Shown piece after piece: positions 1 through 8,274 of a DNA stretch of 64,000 bases. Source of the DNA: Candidatus Intricatilinea gracilis (GTDB taxonomy: Bacteria; Pseudomonadota; Gammaproteobacteria; Burkholderiales; Burkholderiaceae_C). Positions within the stretch are counted from its first letter, which is position 1. Every line of letters begins with the position of its first letter. The notes under the pieces were generated by a model. It was not told where the DNA came from, did not search any database, and saw only the letters and a program-made list of their open reading frames with translations. The DNA lies in NCBI GenBank assembly GCA_016702605.1, contig JADJDQ010000001.1, forward strand, positions 806,001 to 870,000, written 5' to 3'. The translations under genes were made by a program, and so were the position numbers.

Positions 1-155
1 AGATGGAGCTGCTGGCGTATTACGCCCATGCCATTGCGCATCTGGACGGTGGGCCGGCGCCAGCCCAGGCCGGCAGCGATGCCGGCGGCAGCAGCACCAT
101 CACCCCACCACCCGCCGGTGAGCCGGTGGCGCCGAGCCGCCTGGGTGCGGCCTGA
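1..155 (+). CDS. C-terminal end of an unidentified protein (cut by window start)
   Basis: The frame that is open from the left edge ends at a TGA at 153-155. The visible 50 residues begin with a helical-looking stretch (MELLAYYAHAIAHL) and then run into a Gly/Ala/Ser/Pro-rich tail without recognisable motifs. The YYAxAIAHL pattern is loosely like a helix seen in glycerol-3-phosphate acyltransferases, but the piece is too short to name. The gene lies on the same strand as the transporter operon behind it, about 150 bases upstream of the binding-protein start. Its own start lies outside the window. Confidence 0.5.
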   Translation, partial: MELLAYYAHAIAHLDGGPAPAQAGSDAGGSSTITPPPAGEPVAPSRLGAA

Positions 156-308
156 GGCCCGGGCCGACCTTCATGGAAGTTTCATGACCGCTGCGCTAGG
201 ATGAAACGCGCATTTCGTCACGCTGCGGCGCGCGGCTGGCCGGCCTTCAGGAGGAGACCGGCCCGACCTGCCGGCCCGCGACCCGATCACAACGAGGAGA
301 GCCCACCG

Positions 309-1373
309 ATGAAGACCTTGAACACCCTGATCGCCGCCGGCCTGCTGGCCCTGGGCCTGAGCGCGCCCGCCGCAGCACAGGAAAAGCTGCGCCTGCTGAC
401 CTGGTCCGACTACGTGCCGGCCGACGTGCTGGCGCAGTTCAAGAAGGAGACGGGCATCGACGTCGAGGTGACGCTGTCGAACAACGAGGAGATGATCTCC
501 AAGCTGCGCGCCACCGGGGGCGCGGGCTTCGATCTGGCCCAGCCGTCACAAGACCGCATCACCGGGCCGCAGCAGGAGTTCGGCATCTACAAGCCGATGG
601 ACCTCGGCAAGATCAAGGGCGAGCTGTTCATCCCCTCGATGCTCGAAGCCACCAAGAAGAACACCACACTGGCCGGCAAGGTCTACGGCCTGCCGCACAT
701 CTGGGGCACCGATGGCCTGGTGGTCAACACCAAGCTGGCCAAGATGGCCGACTACCCCGACCTGTGCAAGGCCGAGTTCAAGGGCAAGACCGCCATGCGG
801 CTCAAGCGCCCGACGCTGCTGGCCTTTGCCTTCGCTTCGGGCAAGGACCCGTTTGCCCTCTACAACAACCCCAAGGCCTACACCGCGCTGATGGAGGAGG
901 TGGGCAAGACACTCACGGCCTGCAAGGGCAACCTGAAGTTCTTCTGGGACAACAAGGACCAGCTGCTCAACGGCATGCGCACCGAAGAGATCGTCGGCGC
1001 GATGATGTGGGATACCGGCGGCTGGAAACTCAACAGCGAAAAACCCGAGATCCAGTTCATCGCGCCGAAGTCCGGCGCGCTGGGCTGGATCGACACCTAC
1101 GCCATCCCGGCCAAGGGCCGCAACGACGCGGCGGCCTACGCCTGGATCAACTTCAACATGCGCCCCGAGATCGCCGCCAAGGTGGGCGCCTCGGCCGGCA
1201 ACTTCACGGCATCCGCCGGTGCCGACAAGCTGGCCGATGCCAAGCTCAAGGCGCAGTTCGCCGCCAGCTTCCCCGAAGCCGCGCTCAAGAACGTGAAGTG
1301 GTACCCGGCCGTGCCCGCCGGCATGGAGGACATCGAAGGCAAGGTGCTCGACCGCATCAAGGCCGCCAACTAA
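309..1373 (+). CDS. Periplasmic polyamine-type ABC transporter binding protein (PotD/PotF-like)
   Basis: Predicted periplasmic receptor that hands spermidine/putrescine-like substrates to the ABC permease encoded next door. The 354-residue protein has a clear signal peptide (Lys near the start, an Ala/Leu core, likely cut around residue 23 after APAAA). The mature part opens with LRLLTWSDYVPADVL, the first strand typical of the PotD/PotF family, where WSDY sits near the ligand pocket. Length matches the family. I chose the ATG at 309 rather than the upstream ATG at 201 because the signal peptide starts there and a GAGGAGA ribosome site lies just upstream. The gene is intact, whereas the three genes after it are all broken by frameshifts. 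The exact substrate cannot be told from sequence. Confidence 0.88.
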   Translation: MKTLNTLIAAGLLALGLSAPAAAQEKLRLLTWSDYVPADVLAQFKKETGIDVEVTLSNNEEMISKLRATGGAGFDLAQPSQDRITGPQQEFGIYKPMDLGKIKGELFIPSMLEATKKNTTLAGKVYGLPHIWGTDGLVVNTKLAKMADYPDLCKAEFKGKTAMRLKRPTLLAFAFASGKDPFALYNNPKAYTALMEEVGKTLTACKGNLKFFWDNKDQLLNGMRTEEIVGAMMWDTGGWKLNSEKPEIQFIAPKSGALGWIDTYAIPAKGRNDAAAYAWINFNMRPEIAAKVGASAGNFTASAGADKLADAKLKAQFAASFPEAALKNVKWYPAVPAGMEDIEGKVLDRIKAAN

Positions 1374-1394
1374 TCGGCGGCGGGCGTACAGCCG

Positions 1395-2494
1395 ATGCAC
1401 CAGGCCGACCTGGAGGCCCGGCGTGTCGCCAAGCGCTACGCCGGCCTGGTGGGCTGACGACCTGACCTTCGAGGTGGCGCGCGGCAGCTTCTTCTCGATC
1501 CTCGGCCCCTCGGGCTGCGGCAAGACGACGCTGCTGCGCATGATCGCCGGTTTCCTGGCGCCCGACGAGCGGCGACATCCTGATCGCCGGCCAGGCCATG
1601 GCCACGGTGGCGCCGAATCGCCGGCCGGTGAACATGGTGTTCCAGCACCTGGCGCTGTTCCCCATGATGAGCGTGGCCGAGAACGTGGGCTACGGCCTGG
1701 CACGCCGGGGCGTGAAGGCGGGCGAGATCAAGTCCAAGGTCGACGCCATGCTGGCGCGTGTCGGCCTGGCCGGTGCCGGCAACAAACGCCCGGACCAGCT
1801 CAGCGGCGGGCAGAAGCAGCGTGTCGCCATCGCCCGCGCGCTGGTGCTCGAACCAGCGCTGCTGCTGCTCGACGAGCCGCTCGGCGCCCTGGACCTGAAG
1901 CTGCGCGAGCACATGAAGATCGAGCTCAAGCAATTGCAGGCGGCTTTCGGCACGACCTTCGTCTACATCACGCACGACCAGTCCGAGGCGCTGGTGCTGT
2001 CCGACCATGTGGCGGTGATGAACGCCGGGCGCTTCGAGCAGGTCGGCACGCCGCAGCAGCTGTACTACGAACCGCAGACACCGTTCGTGGCCGGCTTCGT
2101 CGGTGCCAACAACCGGCTGGCCGGACGCGCCAGCCAGGTCAGCGGCGACCTGGTCGAGATCACGACCGAGCAGGGGCTGCAGTTGTTCGCGCCCGGTGCT
2201 GGCGAGCTGCACTGGGCGACGCCGCGACGGGCTTCGTGCGGCCGGAGGCCATGACCTTGGCGCGGCACGTCGCCGGCCTGCCGGGCCGACCAGCCCCATG
2301 ACCAGGGCACGGTCGCCAGCCTGCTGTTCGACGGCGCCAACTCGGCCGTGCTGGTGCGCGAGGCGCTGCCCGGCACCCGAGTTCCACATCGCCGTGCCGC
2401 AGACCGGGCAGTTGCGCCGACCGGGCCAGTCGGCGACCGACCGTTCGGTTTCGATCCGGAACGCGCCCTGTGTTTCCGCGCGCGGCGGCGCTGA
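1395..2494 (+). pseudogene. Frameshifted ABC transporter ATPase (PotA-like)
   Basis: ATP-binding subunit of the polyamine-type transporter. All nucleotide-binding motifs can be read, but in different frames: start and MHQADLEARRVAKRYAGLV in the frame of 1395; Walker A (LGPSGCGKTTLLRMIAG) in the frame of 1423; Q-loop (MVFQHLALFPMM), signature (LSGGQKQRVAIARAL), Walker B (LLLLDEPLGALD) and the switch histidine (ITHDQSEA) in the frame of 1598. The C-terminal TOBE-like part (TGFVRPEAM, then FDPERALCF before a TGA at 2492) changes frame again. I count about six shifts, near 1454, 1570, 2215, 2270, 2375 and 2430. The conserved residues themselves are unharmed, so either decay is recent or these are sequence errors. 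It follows the binding-protein gene after 21 bases. Confidence 0.8.
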
Positions 2495-3370
2495 AGGCAA
2501 GCGCATGCCGCACCGGCGCCCGCCTGCTGCTGGGCCTGCTGATGGCGCCGGCGCTGCTGTGGCTGATCGGCCTGATCGTGCTGCCGCATGTGGACCTGGC
2601 CATCCTGTCGCTGCGCGTGCGGGTGGCGCCCGGCGAATACGCGCCCAGCCTGGCGCCAGTACCAGACCTTCATCGAGGAGCCGCTGTACTGGCACACGTT
2701 TGTGCGCACGGCGGTGATGTCCATCATCGCCACCGGCGCCACGCTGCTGATCTCGTTTCCTGTCGCCTGGGCCATCGTCAAGCTCACGCGGGGTCGCCTG
2801 CAGGCGCTGCTGTTCGTGGCCTGCCTGATTCCGTTCTGGGTGAGCGAGACGGTGCGTACGCTGGGCTGGATGATCCTGCTGCGCGAGTCGGGCGTGTTGC
2901 CGGCGCTGATGGTGGCGGTGGGCTGGACACCTGCGCCGGTGGAGCTGTTGTACCACGACGCCACGGTGCTGGTCGGCCTGGTCTACACCTCGATGCTGTT
3001 CATGGTGGTGCCGCTGATCAGCGCACTGGAGAGCCTGGACGATTCGCTGATCGAGGCCGCCTACGACCTGGGCGGCAACGGCTGGTCCATCCTGCGCCAG
3101 ATCGTCATCCCGCACGCGGCGCCGGGCATCGCGGCGGGCTGCATCGTGGTGTTCATGCTCACGCTGGGCAACTACCTGACGCCCACGCTGCTGGGCGGCA
3201 AGAACTCGCTGTGGTTCACCGAGCAGATCTACACCCAGTTCATCACCCGCTTCAACTGGGAGCAGGGCGCGGCCTTCGGCTTCCTGCTGCTGGTGCTGTC
3301 GACGGCGATCGTCTGGGCCGCGCTGCGCCTGACCGGCCAGCGCTTCGATGACGTGATGCGGCGAGCGTGA
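2470..3370 (+). pseudogene. Frameshifted ABC permease, PotB-like
   Basis: Inner-membrane permease subunit of the same transporter. The N-terminal membrane segment (LLLGLLMAPALLWLIGLIVL) and the following stretch up to GEYAPS are in the frame of 2470. From about 2655 the reading continues one frame over with QYQTFIEEPLYWHTF and then a complete BPD-type permease domain, including the EAA-loop region (EAAYDLGGNGW) that contacts the ATPase. One frameshift thus separates the first roughly 60 residues from the remaining 240. The start is uncertain; a GTG at 2470 overlaps the end of the ATPase gene. The stop at 3368-3370 overlaps the next start. Without the shift the protein would have normal family length. 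Confidence 0.78.
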
Positions 3371-4221
3371 TCCCGCCCCCGCCTGCCTCACCCCAGGCGC
3401 GCCGGCACCTGGCTGTACGTGGCGGCGTTCTTCGTCTTTCTCTTCCTGCCGCTGGCGGTGGTGGCGCTGTTTGCCTTCAACGACGCACCGTATCCGGCGC
3501 CGCCCTGGCGGGGCTTCACGCTGGCCTGGTTCACCGGCGACGAACCGGCGCGCAGCGGGTGGGTCTGTTCGCCGACGGCCCGGTGCTGGCCAGCCTGTGG
3601 ACCAGCGTGGTGGTGGCCAGTTGGGTCACGCTGCTGTCGGTACTGGTCGGGTGCGCCAATGCCTTCCTGCTCGAGCGCGCCGACTTCCGCGGCAAGGCGG
3701 CGCTCTCGCTGCTGATGCTGGCGCCGCTGGTCATCCCGGGCGTGATCCTGGGCATCTCGATCCTGGCGTTCGCCAGCCGGCTGGCCCAGTTCGCCGACGA
3801 CACCTGGGGCCTGGAGCTCGAGTTCCTGCGGCCCGGCCTGCCGCTGGTCGTGCTCGGGCAGTTCTCCTACATCGTGTCGATCGCCACGCTGACCATCAGC
3901 GCGCGGCTCAAGCGCTTCGACCGCACGCTCGAAGAAGCCGCCTACAACCTGGGCGCCAGCCGCCCCGCCGTGCTCTGGACCATCACCTTGCCCTACCTGC
4001 GCCCGGCGCTGATCGGCTCGGGCGCCATCGCCTTCCTGATGAGCTTCGAGAACTTCAACACCACGCTGATGCTGGTGGGCTCGGACCCGCCGCTCACCAT
4101 CCTGATGTACGGCCGCATGCGCGAAGGTGCGACGCCCGTGCTCAACGCGGTGAGTGTGTTCCTGATGCTGGCCTCGGCCGGCCTGGCGCTGGCCATGATG
4201 AAAGGCCGGCGAGAAGGATGA
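3367..4221 (+). pseudogene. Frameshifted ABC permease, PotC-like
   Basis: Second permease subunit. A GTG at 3367 overlaps the stop of the preceding permease. The first membrane segment (AAFFVFLFLPLAVVALFAFN) and the conserved APYPAPPWRGFTLAWF lie in the frame of 3419. From about 3555 the rest (VGLFADGPVLASLWTS and onward, with the EAA loop EEAAYNLGAS and FENFNTTL near the end) is in the frame of 3367. So two shifts are needed, one near 3400 and one near 3555. The C-terminal two-thirds is uninterrupted and ends at a TGA at 4219. Family length would be about 280 residues once repaired. The pattern of broken but residue-perfect frames is the same as in the two preceding genes. Confidence 0.78.
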
Positions 4222-4319
4222 CTTTGGTCAGATCCGCTGACCGGGTGATACCGGCGCAAGCTTGACGGTCGGACACTGCGGCGCTTGTCGACCAATCAAC
4301 CAATCAGCCGGAGAGAACG

Positions 4320-4949
4320 ATGAGCGCACCCATGCTGACCAAGGACATCCTGTTCTTCCAGCGCCTGTTGCATGCGGACGGGTTGTACCTGGACGATCTC
4401 GATGGCCAGTGGGGCCCCAAGACCGAGAAGGCCTCGCTGGCGTTCGATCAACGTGCCGAGCAGATCCGCGCCGAGACACGCAGCTTCGACATCCGCAGCG
4501 AGAACAACATCCTCACCTTGTCACTCAAGGCGCAGCGCCAGGCGCGGCTGTGCCTGGGGCGGCTGATCGACGGGGGCGTACACGCACGCATCCTGTCGGG
4601 CACCCGCACCTACGAAGAGCAGAACGCCTTGTTCCGGCAGGGGCGTTTCGGCAACCCCGGGCCCAGGGTGACCGAGGCGCGTGGTGGCCAGAGCAATCAC
4701 AACTTCGGGGTGGCCTGGGACATCGGCATCTTCACTGCCGCGGGTGGTTATGTCACCGACGAAGCAGCGTACCGGGCCGCAGGTGCCATCGCCATGGCCG
4801 GTGACAGCAGCGCCACCGAATGGGGTGGCCACTGGACGAAGTTCGTCGACTACCCCCACTACCAGCTCAAGCTCGGTCTCGGGCTGTCCGACCTGCGCAC
4901 CGCGTTCGAGACCGGCGCAGGCATTGCGCCGCTCACTGCCCTGGCCTGA
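4320..4949 (+). CDS. M15 family (VanY-type) peptidoglycan peptidase
   Basis: Probable zinc peptidase that cuts peptide stems of peptidoglycan (carboxypeptidase or L-Ala-D-Glu endopeptidase type). In the 209 residues the fold is marked by SGTRTYEEQNALFRQGR (residues 93-109), SNHNFGVAWDIG (125-136) and VDYPHYQL (176-183). His127, Asp134 and His180 are the expected zinc ligands. The first 45 residues (FFQRLLHADGLYLDDLDGQW) resemble a small peptidoglycan-binding module. No signal peptide is seen, which is normal for phage endolysins and unusual for a housekeeping enzyme. The ATG at 4320 is preceded by GGAGAGA. The spanin-like pair about 1.1 kb downstream makes a phage lysis origin plausible, but two unrelated genes lie between. 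Confidence 0.82.
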   Translation: MSAPMLTKDILFFQRLLHADGLYLDDLDGQWGPKTEKASLAFDQRAEQIRAETRSFDIRSENNILTLSLKAQRQARLCLGRLIDGGVHARILSGTRTYEEQNALFRQGRFGNPGPRVTEARGGQSNHNFGVAWDIGIFTAAGGYVTDEAAYRAAGAIAMAGDSSATEWGGHWTKFVDYPHYQLKLGLGLSDLRTAFETGAGIAPLTALA

Positions 4950-4999
4950 TCGACCTCGGCATTGCGCCGGTCGCGCTTCAGCAACGCGCCGCGGGTGCT

Positions 5000-5257
5000 T
5001 CAGTAATGCGGAGGTAACTCGTCTCGCAGGTTGCGTGGTGCGACCGGTCCGTCGGCCGACTGCTGGCGCAGTTGCTGCACCTCGCGCATGAGCCGGTCGA
5101 TCTGCTGCTGTTGCTGCGCCACGATGGCGTTGAGCGCGTCGAGCAGGTCGTCGGCGTAGCTGACCTTGACCTCGAGTTCGGTGAGACGCGCGTCGACCTC
5201 GGGTGAAGCAAAGGCAAGGTCGCGGAGCGGCGGGCTGGTGGGGGTCGGATCTGGCAT
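5000..5257 (-). CDS. slyX: SlyX family protein
   Basis: Small cytoplasmic protein of unknown biochemical role. The 85 residues contain the SlyX hallmark: an acidic/hydrophobic coiled coil (LTELEVKVSYADDLLDALN) with a polyglutamine turn (IVAQQQQQIDRL), closing with the characteristic PPHY at the C-terminus. I use the ATG at 5257 (MPDPTPTSP) because the upstream in-frame extension to 5359 has no family-like sequence. It is divergent from the next gene. No partner is suggested by its surroundings. Confidence 0.88.
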   Translation of the reverse strand: MPDPTPTSPPLRDLAFASPEVDARLTELEVKVSYADDLLDALNAIVAQQQQQIDRLMREVQQLRQQSADGPVAPRNLRDELPPHY

Positions 5258-5472
5258 AAGCCGATTAAACGACACGCGAGTGATGCCGGCGTCGTGACGT
5301 AGTGCCGCCCCAACCACCCCGCGCGCAGCACCAATTCCCCCGAAATGAGGGGCGGGCAAAGCTACCTGAGCTTACAAATCCGCGCGGTTCTCCGCCTTTT
5401 GGGGGTGTCGCGTTTGGGCCTTGGCTTCCTACCATGAAGCCATCTCGAAACTCATCTCCCCAGGACGACGCC

Positions 5473-5997
5473 ATGAAGACCTTGCTGCTCAGTGACCAGA
5501 ACGCCCTGCAGATCGGCCTCGAGCGGGCCATGGAAGGCAGCGACGACGACCGCATGCGCGACGGCCGCGCCTGGGACGACGTCGTCAGCGGCGTCGGCCA
5601 TGTCGAGGTCTGGCGCACCCCCCTGATGCCGCAGGCGCAGTATTTTCTCGAGCGTGATCCGCAGGTGGTGGCCGTGTTCGTCGACGTGCCCTGGTGTGGC
5701 CTGTCGCTGCTGGCCACGGTGGTGAACGAGTTGCGTCCGCTGATGGGTGATGCACGCCTGATCCTGCTGGTCGATCGCCCGGACGATCTGCGTTTCCTGC
5801 GCAAGACCGGTGTACACGCCGATCTGTGCGTCTCCAAGACCCAGCCTCTGCACGAACTGCGTAGCCAGATCTTCGACGTGGTCGGCGACCTGGCGCATCA
5901 GAACCGCCAGCCCTGGCTCAATACCCCGGCCGGCATCGACCTTCCGCTCGGCACCGCCCGCGTGACCGAGCGTTACATGAGCGCCGCCGGCCACTGA
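5473..5997 (+). CDS. Hypothetical protein resembling a degenerate response-regulator receiver
   Basis: 174 residues, no membrane segment. The order of elements resembles a receiver domain: strand VVAVFVDVPW (an Asp where the phosphoacceptor would be), a following strand with LILLVDRPDD, and GVHADLCVSKTQPLHEL, where a Lys after a Ser recalls the conserved Lys of receivers. The usual N-terminal acidic pair is not obvious and there is no output domain, so phosphorylation is doubtful. The start is the ATG at 5473 (MKTLLLSDQNAL); an upstream in-frame ATG exists but its extension is low-complexity. It is divergent from slyX. The receiver relation is my inference from pattern only. Confidence 0.6.
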   Translation: MKTLLLSDQNALQIGLERAMEGSDDDRMRDGRAWDDVVSGVGHVEVWRTPLMPQAQYFLERDPQVVAVFVDVPWCGLSLLATVVNELRPLMGDARLILLVDRPDDLRFLRKTGVHADLCVSKTQPLHELRSQIFDVVGDLAHQNRQPWLNTPAGIDLPLGTARVTERYMSAAGH

Positions 5998-6098
5998 TTT
6001 CGGCGGCTCACTCGGGCTGATGCCCGTTGCCGCCGCGGCGGCAAACCCCCGAGAATGCGACAACCGGCAACCGCCGGGTCACTGGTGAAGGGGGAAAC

Positions 6099-6614
6099 GT
6101 GAACACGATACGTGCCATGCTGGTGGGAGCGGCCTTGTTGGCAGCCGGTTGGCTGGGTTGGTATTTCGGCTCGGGTCAGCTGAAACAAGCGCGCGAAGAA
6201 CTTGCCGCGATCCAGGCCACGGGTGAAACCGCCAAGGCCGAGCAGGCGAAGCTGCAGACCCGGCTGAGCGCCGATCTGGCCGAACAGGCGCGCAAACACG
6301 ACGAGAAGATCGCCGAACTCAATCAGGAGTTTGCGGCCAAGGCGCTGGACCTGAACGCCCAGCTGTCCAGCAGCAAGAAACTGGCGGCCGCCGCCGCAGC
6401 TGGCCGCACCCAGGCCCAGGCCGAACGTGAGGCGCTGAGAAAACGCATCCGCGAGACACCTGCCGGCCCGGCGCAAGAAGCGCTGAAGGCCGAGGAAATC
6501 AAGATCGCCACGATCGAACGCAAATACAGCCGCGACGAGCTGAGCCAGACCTGTGTCGACGCCTACGTGCCCGCCGATCTGCTCGCTACCCTCGTGATCG
6601 GAGCCAAGCCATGA
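6099..6614 (+). CDS. Inner-membrane coiled-coil protein, Rz-like (i-spanin candidate)
   Basis: 171 residues starting from a GTG at 6099 behind AAGGGGGAA. One N-terminal membrane segment (MLVGAALLAAGWLGWYFG) is followed by about 110 residues of charged heptad-like helix (LKQAREELAAIQATGETA onward) in the predicted periplasm, then a short Cys-containing tail (ELSQTCVDAYVPADLLATL). This is the topology of phage Rz, the inner-membrane half of the spanin complex that fuses the membranes at lysis. The stop overlaps the start of the next gene (6611), which encodes a small lipoprotein with the Rz1 pattern. No sequence signature proves the family, so function is inferred from architecture and gene pairing. 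Confidence 0.55.
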   Translation: MNTIRAMLVGAALLAAGWLGWYFGSGQLKQAREELAAIQATGETAKAEQAKLQTRLSADLAEQARKHDEKIAELNQEFAAKALDLNAQLSSSKKLAAAAAAGRTQAQAEREALRKRIRETPAGPAQEALKAEEIKIATIERKYSRDELSQTCVDAYVPADLLATLVIGAKP

Positions 6615-6985
6615 GCCGGCAGTTCTTGCGGGCCACACAGTGGCGTGGCGCCCGGCGGTCGCTAGCCTCCGTGCTGACGTCGGGTTCGGTGCTGCTGGCC
6701 CTGCCCGGCTGCGCCACCCACTACGCGCCGGTGCTGGTGCCCACACTCGAATGCAAGCTGGCCGACTCGCTGCTGGCCAGTTGCGAGGCGCCGGGCGCCA
6801 TCACGCCGGACATGACCTACGGCGACATCATCAAGCTGGCCCAGAGTGACCGGCAAAAACTTGCCCGCTGCAGCCTGCAGCAGCAGGATCTGGCCAGCGC
6901 CGTTCGGGCCTGCAACCAGGCCATTGCCGAGCACAACACCCAGCTCGAACGCAGCAACGACGAGCAGCGCAACAAGGCGAAGTAG
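6611..6985 (+). CDS. Small lipoprotein, Rz1-like (o-spanin candidate)
   Basis: 124 residues with a lipobox-like export signal (VLLALPGCATHYAP), so Cys35 is the probable lipid-modified residue and the protein should be anchored to a membrane. The mature part has the Cys-spaced pattern known from Rz1/LysC-type phage lipoproteins: VLVPTLECKL, LLASCEAPGAI, then MTYGDIIKLAQSDRQKLARC and ACNQAIAEHN. The TxGD..L...L..C..(10).CN spacing is the best clue. Its ATG overlaps the end of the Rz-like gene by four bases, which couples their translation. The alternative is an ordinary host lipoprotein that happens to share this pattern. Confidence 0.55.
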   Translation: MSRQFLRATQWRGARRSLASVLTSGSVLLALPGCATHYAPVLVPTLECKLADSLLASCEAPGAITPDMTYGDIIKLAQSDRQKLARCSLQQQDLASAVRACNQAIAEHNTQLERSNDEQRNKAK

Positions 6986-7066
6986 GCCGCGGCGCACCAC
7001 GCCCGCCTGACTCGTCAGACCCGCCAGAACCGCTGCGCCGGTGACTCCAGCTGCGGCAGCGGCCGG

Positions 7067-7861
7067 TCAGTTCACGCCGAGGATCCAGCCTTCGCGTTCG
7101 GCCACGGCCCGTTCGACCGTGTTGAGCGGCGGTGCCAGGTACGAGGCCAGTGCACCCCGGCCGTCCATGTCGGCCAACCAGCGAGCCACTGCGTAGGCAT
7201 GTTGCTGCGGCGCGGTGCGTTCACCCCTGGCAAACCGGTTGCGCAACATGGCGGGATAGACCTCGGCGAGCAAGGCCTTGGTCGGCGCCGGGCGCCAGCC
7301 GTCGAACGGCCAGACATGCAACGACGCCCCGGCCTGGTCGCGCACCTGCCTGAGCCACGGCAGGCCGGCGTGGGTGGCGCGGGCCTGCAGCGCCGCGCCG
7401 CCGAAGTCGAACACACTCTTGGCCGACGAGGTCCAGCGTTCGGTGAGGCGGTATTCACCCGACCGGCCGACACGTGGGGCGACGTCGCCGGCCGCTTCGG
7501 GTGAGGCCAGCCGGGCGCGCAGGGTGTCGACCTCGACACCCTCGTCGTGGGTGGGCCAGTGGTGGGCGAAGTCGTCGAGCAGCGCCGGCCAGTCGTTCAG
7601 CTCATGGCGCTTGAAGTAGGCGACAGGCAGCGAAAACGCATGGCTGATGCCGGCGACGTAGCGCACCCGTCGCTCTGCCAGGGTGAGCAGCAACTGCGCC
7701 ACCGCGACGCGGCTCCAGCCCTGCTGGCCATCCGGGCAGCCCCAGGGCTCGCAGCGTGGTGCACCGACCCGAACCGCATACACCTGCAGGTCGGGCAGTG
7801 GGGTGGTCGAGGTGGCCAGGCCCGAATAGTTGATGCCGATGAAAACTTCGTAAGCGCTCAC
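7067..7861 (-). CDS. DUF429-like protein (possible RNase H-fold nuclease family)
   Basis: 264 residues, cytoplasmic. The N-terminal strand VFIGINYSGLA places an Asn where RNase-H-fold relatives such as DUF429 carry an Asp, followed by internal strands with VRYVAGISHAFSLP and a C-terminal WPFDGWRP / LLAEVYPAMLRNRF region typical of this group (the EVYP motif). No enzyme activity is established for the family. I use a GTG start at 7861 because GGAG lies seven bases upstream; the in-frame ATG at 7906 has no such site. It is convergent with the lipoprotein gene and separated from the histidine kinase upstream by a 413-base gap with a tandem repeat. Confidence 0.65.
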   Translation of the reverse strand: MSAYEVFIGINYSGLATSTTPLPDLQVYAVRVGAPRCEPWGCPDGQQGWSRVAVAQLLLTLAERRVRYVAGISHAFSLPVAYFKRHELNDWPALLDDFAHHWPTHDEGVEVDTLRARLASPEAAGDVAPRVGRSGEYRLTERWTSSAKSVFDFGGAALQARATHAGLPWLRQVRDQAGASLHVWPFDGWRPAPTKALLAEVYPAMLRNRFARGERTAPQQHAYAVARWLADMDGRGALASYLAPPLNTVERAVAEREGWILGVN

Positions 7862-8274
7862 TCGGGCACTCCGGGCCCAGCGGCCCTGCCTGACTGGCGG
7901 GAGCAATCGCGGGCTGGCGGTCGAACGGCGCTCATGACGATGCGCCGCGGCACGGCGCCGGCTGCCGGCCGACGAGTGGTGCGGACGAACGAGTTGGGTC
8001 TTGCATGCGCCTAGGCTAGCGCATCACCGTGGTGCCGACATCGCCTCGCTGCCGGCGTGGCCCGGCGAGTGTGTTCAGCTGCGCACTGTGGCTGAGGCCA
8101 CCCCCTTGTTGTGATGGCGGTGCAGCGTCAGGCGTTGGGGGGCAATCGATGCGGCAGTCGGGGCTGATCCACCAGGTGCGGGTGCAGCCCGTGGTGATGC
8201 AACTCGTGGTGATGCAACTCGTGGTGGTGCAGCTCGCGCTAGCGCAACTCGTCTCGATGCAGCTGCTGCGCCGC
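7862..8274. other. 413-base intergenic stretch between the histidine kinase and DUF429-like genes
   Basis: Both flanking genes are on the minus strand. The stretch holds a 15-base tandem repeat (8191-8265, entered separately) directly behind the kinase stop and a short inverted repeat at 8005-8024 (arms ATGCGC/GCGCAT). A minus-strand open frame from 8294 to 8016 crosses it, but its composition is dictated by the tandem repeat and it begins inside the kinase gene, so I do not call it. I see no clear terminator or tRNA. Confidence 0.6.
8191..8265. repeat. 15-base tandem repeat, five copies
   Basis: Five adjacent 15-base units, the first two identical (GTGGTGATGCAACTC at 8191 and 8206), then increasingly diverged copies at 8221, 8236 and 8251. 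Because the unit is a multiple of three, it would encode a five-residue repeat in any frame. It sits about ten bases beyond the stop codon of the hybrid kinase. Copy number could vary between strains. Confidence 0.85.

Noticed and set aside
546..1703. Long minus-strand frame antisense to the binding-protein gene
   Set aside because: Shadow frame typical of GC-rich DNA; composition is Gly/Arg-rich without motifs, while the plus strand encodes a clear family member.
1436..3391. 651-codon minus-strand frame opposite the transporter genes
   Set aside because: It covers three recognisable plus-strand ABC genes; His/Gln/Arg-rich translation shows no domain.
5330..5440. Possible riboswitch before the receiver-like gene
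   Set aside because: GGGCAAAGC recalls a cyclic di-GMP aptamer fragment, but the remaining conserved parts are absent.
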